Source of the DNA: Nitrospinae bacterium CG11_big_fil_rev_8_21_14_0_20_56_8 | GTDB lineage: Bacteria > Nitrospinota > Nitrospinia > Nitrospinales > VA-1 | Direction: 5' to 3' | Assembly (NCBI GenBank): GCA_002796165.1 | Contig: PCWF01000061.1 | Location: forward strand, 1-14,707 | Length of the DNA: 14,707 bases | In this document: positions 14,176 to 14,707 of the stretch, piece after piece | Position numbering within the stretch: position 1 is the first letter of the stretch | How the letters are laid out: the number at the start of each line of letters is the position of its first letter | The notes under the pieces: generated by a model | Databases searched by the model: none | What the model saw: only the letters and a program-made list of their open reading frames with translations | Told to the model about the DNA's origin: nothing | Translations under genes and position numbers: made by a program

Positions 14176-14707
14176 ATGAACCAGGTACAAGGGGTGGAAA
14201 ACGACATTGGAGAACTGAAGGGGATCGCAAAACAATTGCGCCGGAACATTATTTCTCTCATCCATCAGGCGGGGTCCGGGCATCCCGGGGGCAGTCTATC
14301 CGGGGCGGATCTCCTGACGGGGCTTTTCTTCGGAGGGGTCCTGAAATATGATCCCCGTAACCCGAAGGACCCCAATCGCGACCGGTTTGTGATCAGTAAA
14401 GGCCATGCCTCGGCGCTGTATTATTGTATTCTTTCCATGGCCGGTTATTTCCCCGCGGAAGATCTGGCCGATTACCGCAAGATCAACAGCAAGCTCAACC
14501 TTTCCGGCCACCCGCATCCTAAAACACCAGGCGTTGAAATCGCCACCGGAAGTTTGGGGCAGGGCTTGAGTGTCGCGCATGGCATGGCCCTGGGGCTTCC
14601 CGCTTCGAGGGTTTATGTGTTGCTGGGCGATGGGGAACTGCAGGAAGGGCAGGTCTGGGAAGGAGCCATGTCGGCGGCGAAATTCAAAACCCGGAACCTG
14701 GTGGCCA
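14176..14707 (+). CDS. Transketolase, N-terminal subunit (cut by window edge)
   Basis: The first 177 residues are present and the frame is open at the edge. The visible part is the thiamine-diphosphate-binding half of transketolase, which moves two-carbon units between sugar phosphates in the pentose phosphate and Calvin-type cycles. Motifs are AGSGHPGGSLSGAD (32-45), RFVISKGHASALYY (70-83), HPHPKTPGVEIATGSLGQGLSVAHGMALG (112-140) and the thiamine-binding GDGELQEGQVWE (151-162). The wording SKGHASALYY and GSLGQGLS is typical of the split, two-gene form, in which an approximately 275-residue N-terminal subunit is followed by a C-terminal subunit. That next gene would lie beyond the edge. No clear Shine-Dalgarno precedes the ATG. 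Confidence 0.9.
   Translation, partial: MNQVQGVENDIGELKGIAKQLRRNIISLIHQAGSGHPGGSLSGADLLTGLFFGGVLKYDPRNPKDPNRDRFVISKGHASALYYCILSMAGYFPAEDLADYRKINSKLNLSGHPHPKTPGVEIATGSLGQGLSVAHGMALGLPASRVYVLLGDGELQEGQVWEGAMSAAKFKTRNLVA

Noticed and set aside
1..14707. CRISPR array, insertion sequence, tRNA or rRNA
   Set aside because: No regularly spaced repeats, transposase motifs, terminal inverted repeats or recognisable RNA-gene sequence were seen on reading. A tRNA search program would settle this.

Overview
This 14.7 kb window looks like chromosomal DNA from a Gram-negative bacterium. The coding regions are GC-rich and tightly packed, and the intergenic stretches are clearly AT-rich. The outer-membrane TolC-type channel with its periplasmic adaptor shows a double membrane. 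The split transketolase, the DUF1566-type protein and the mixed gene set hint at a deep-branching lineage such as Nitrospinota, but I cannot fix the taxon from sequence alone. I see no rRNA, tRNA, CRISPR array, insertion sequence or phage gene.

Layout, left to right. (1) 1-4285, all on the minus strand, is part of a biotin operon read right to left: bioF, a small BioG/BioH-like esterase, a 757-residue protein joining a DUF429 domain to a GAF domain and a histidine kinase, then the start of bioC, which runs off the left edge. The first three genes are joined by ATGA stop/start overlaps, so the kinase is physically part of the biotin operon. (2) 4538-4972 is a small unrecognised plus-strand gene divergent from bioF. 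(3) 5004-7846, minus strand, is a folate (p-aminobenzoate) unit: pabB, pabC overlapping by ATGA, and a DUF1566-type protein of unknown role. It is preceded by a good sigma-70-like promoter. (4) 8015-12871, minus strand, encodes a complete tripartite ABC export system: TolC-like channel, HlyD/MacA-like adaptor, MacB/LolD-type ATPase and FtsX/MacB-type permease. (5) 12872-13416 is a 545-base AT-rich divergent regulatory region. (6) 13417-14061, plus strand, encodes a response regulator with an unusual order: a MerR-like helix-turn-helix first and a receiver domain second. (7) 14176 to the right edge is the N-terminal subunit of a split transketolase, behind its own promoter-like sequence.

How the genes fit together. 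BioC methylates malonyl-ACP to start pimelate synthesis, the esterase would remove the methyl group when the chain is complete, and BioF uses pimeloyl-ACP to begin the biotin rings. PabB and PabC make p-aminobenzoate for folate from chorismate. The export genes form one machine spanning both membranes, and the MerR-receiver protein is placed to control it.

The most unusual feature is the DUF429-GAF-histidine kinase fusion inside the biotin operon. It is a soluble kinase without its own receiver, joined to a predicted RNase H-fold domain and translationally coupled to a biotin gene. The window also holds an orphan receiver protein, so a signalling pair is possible but unproven.
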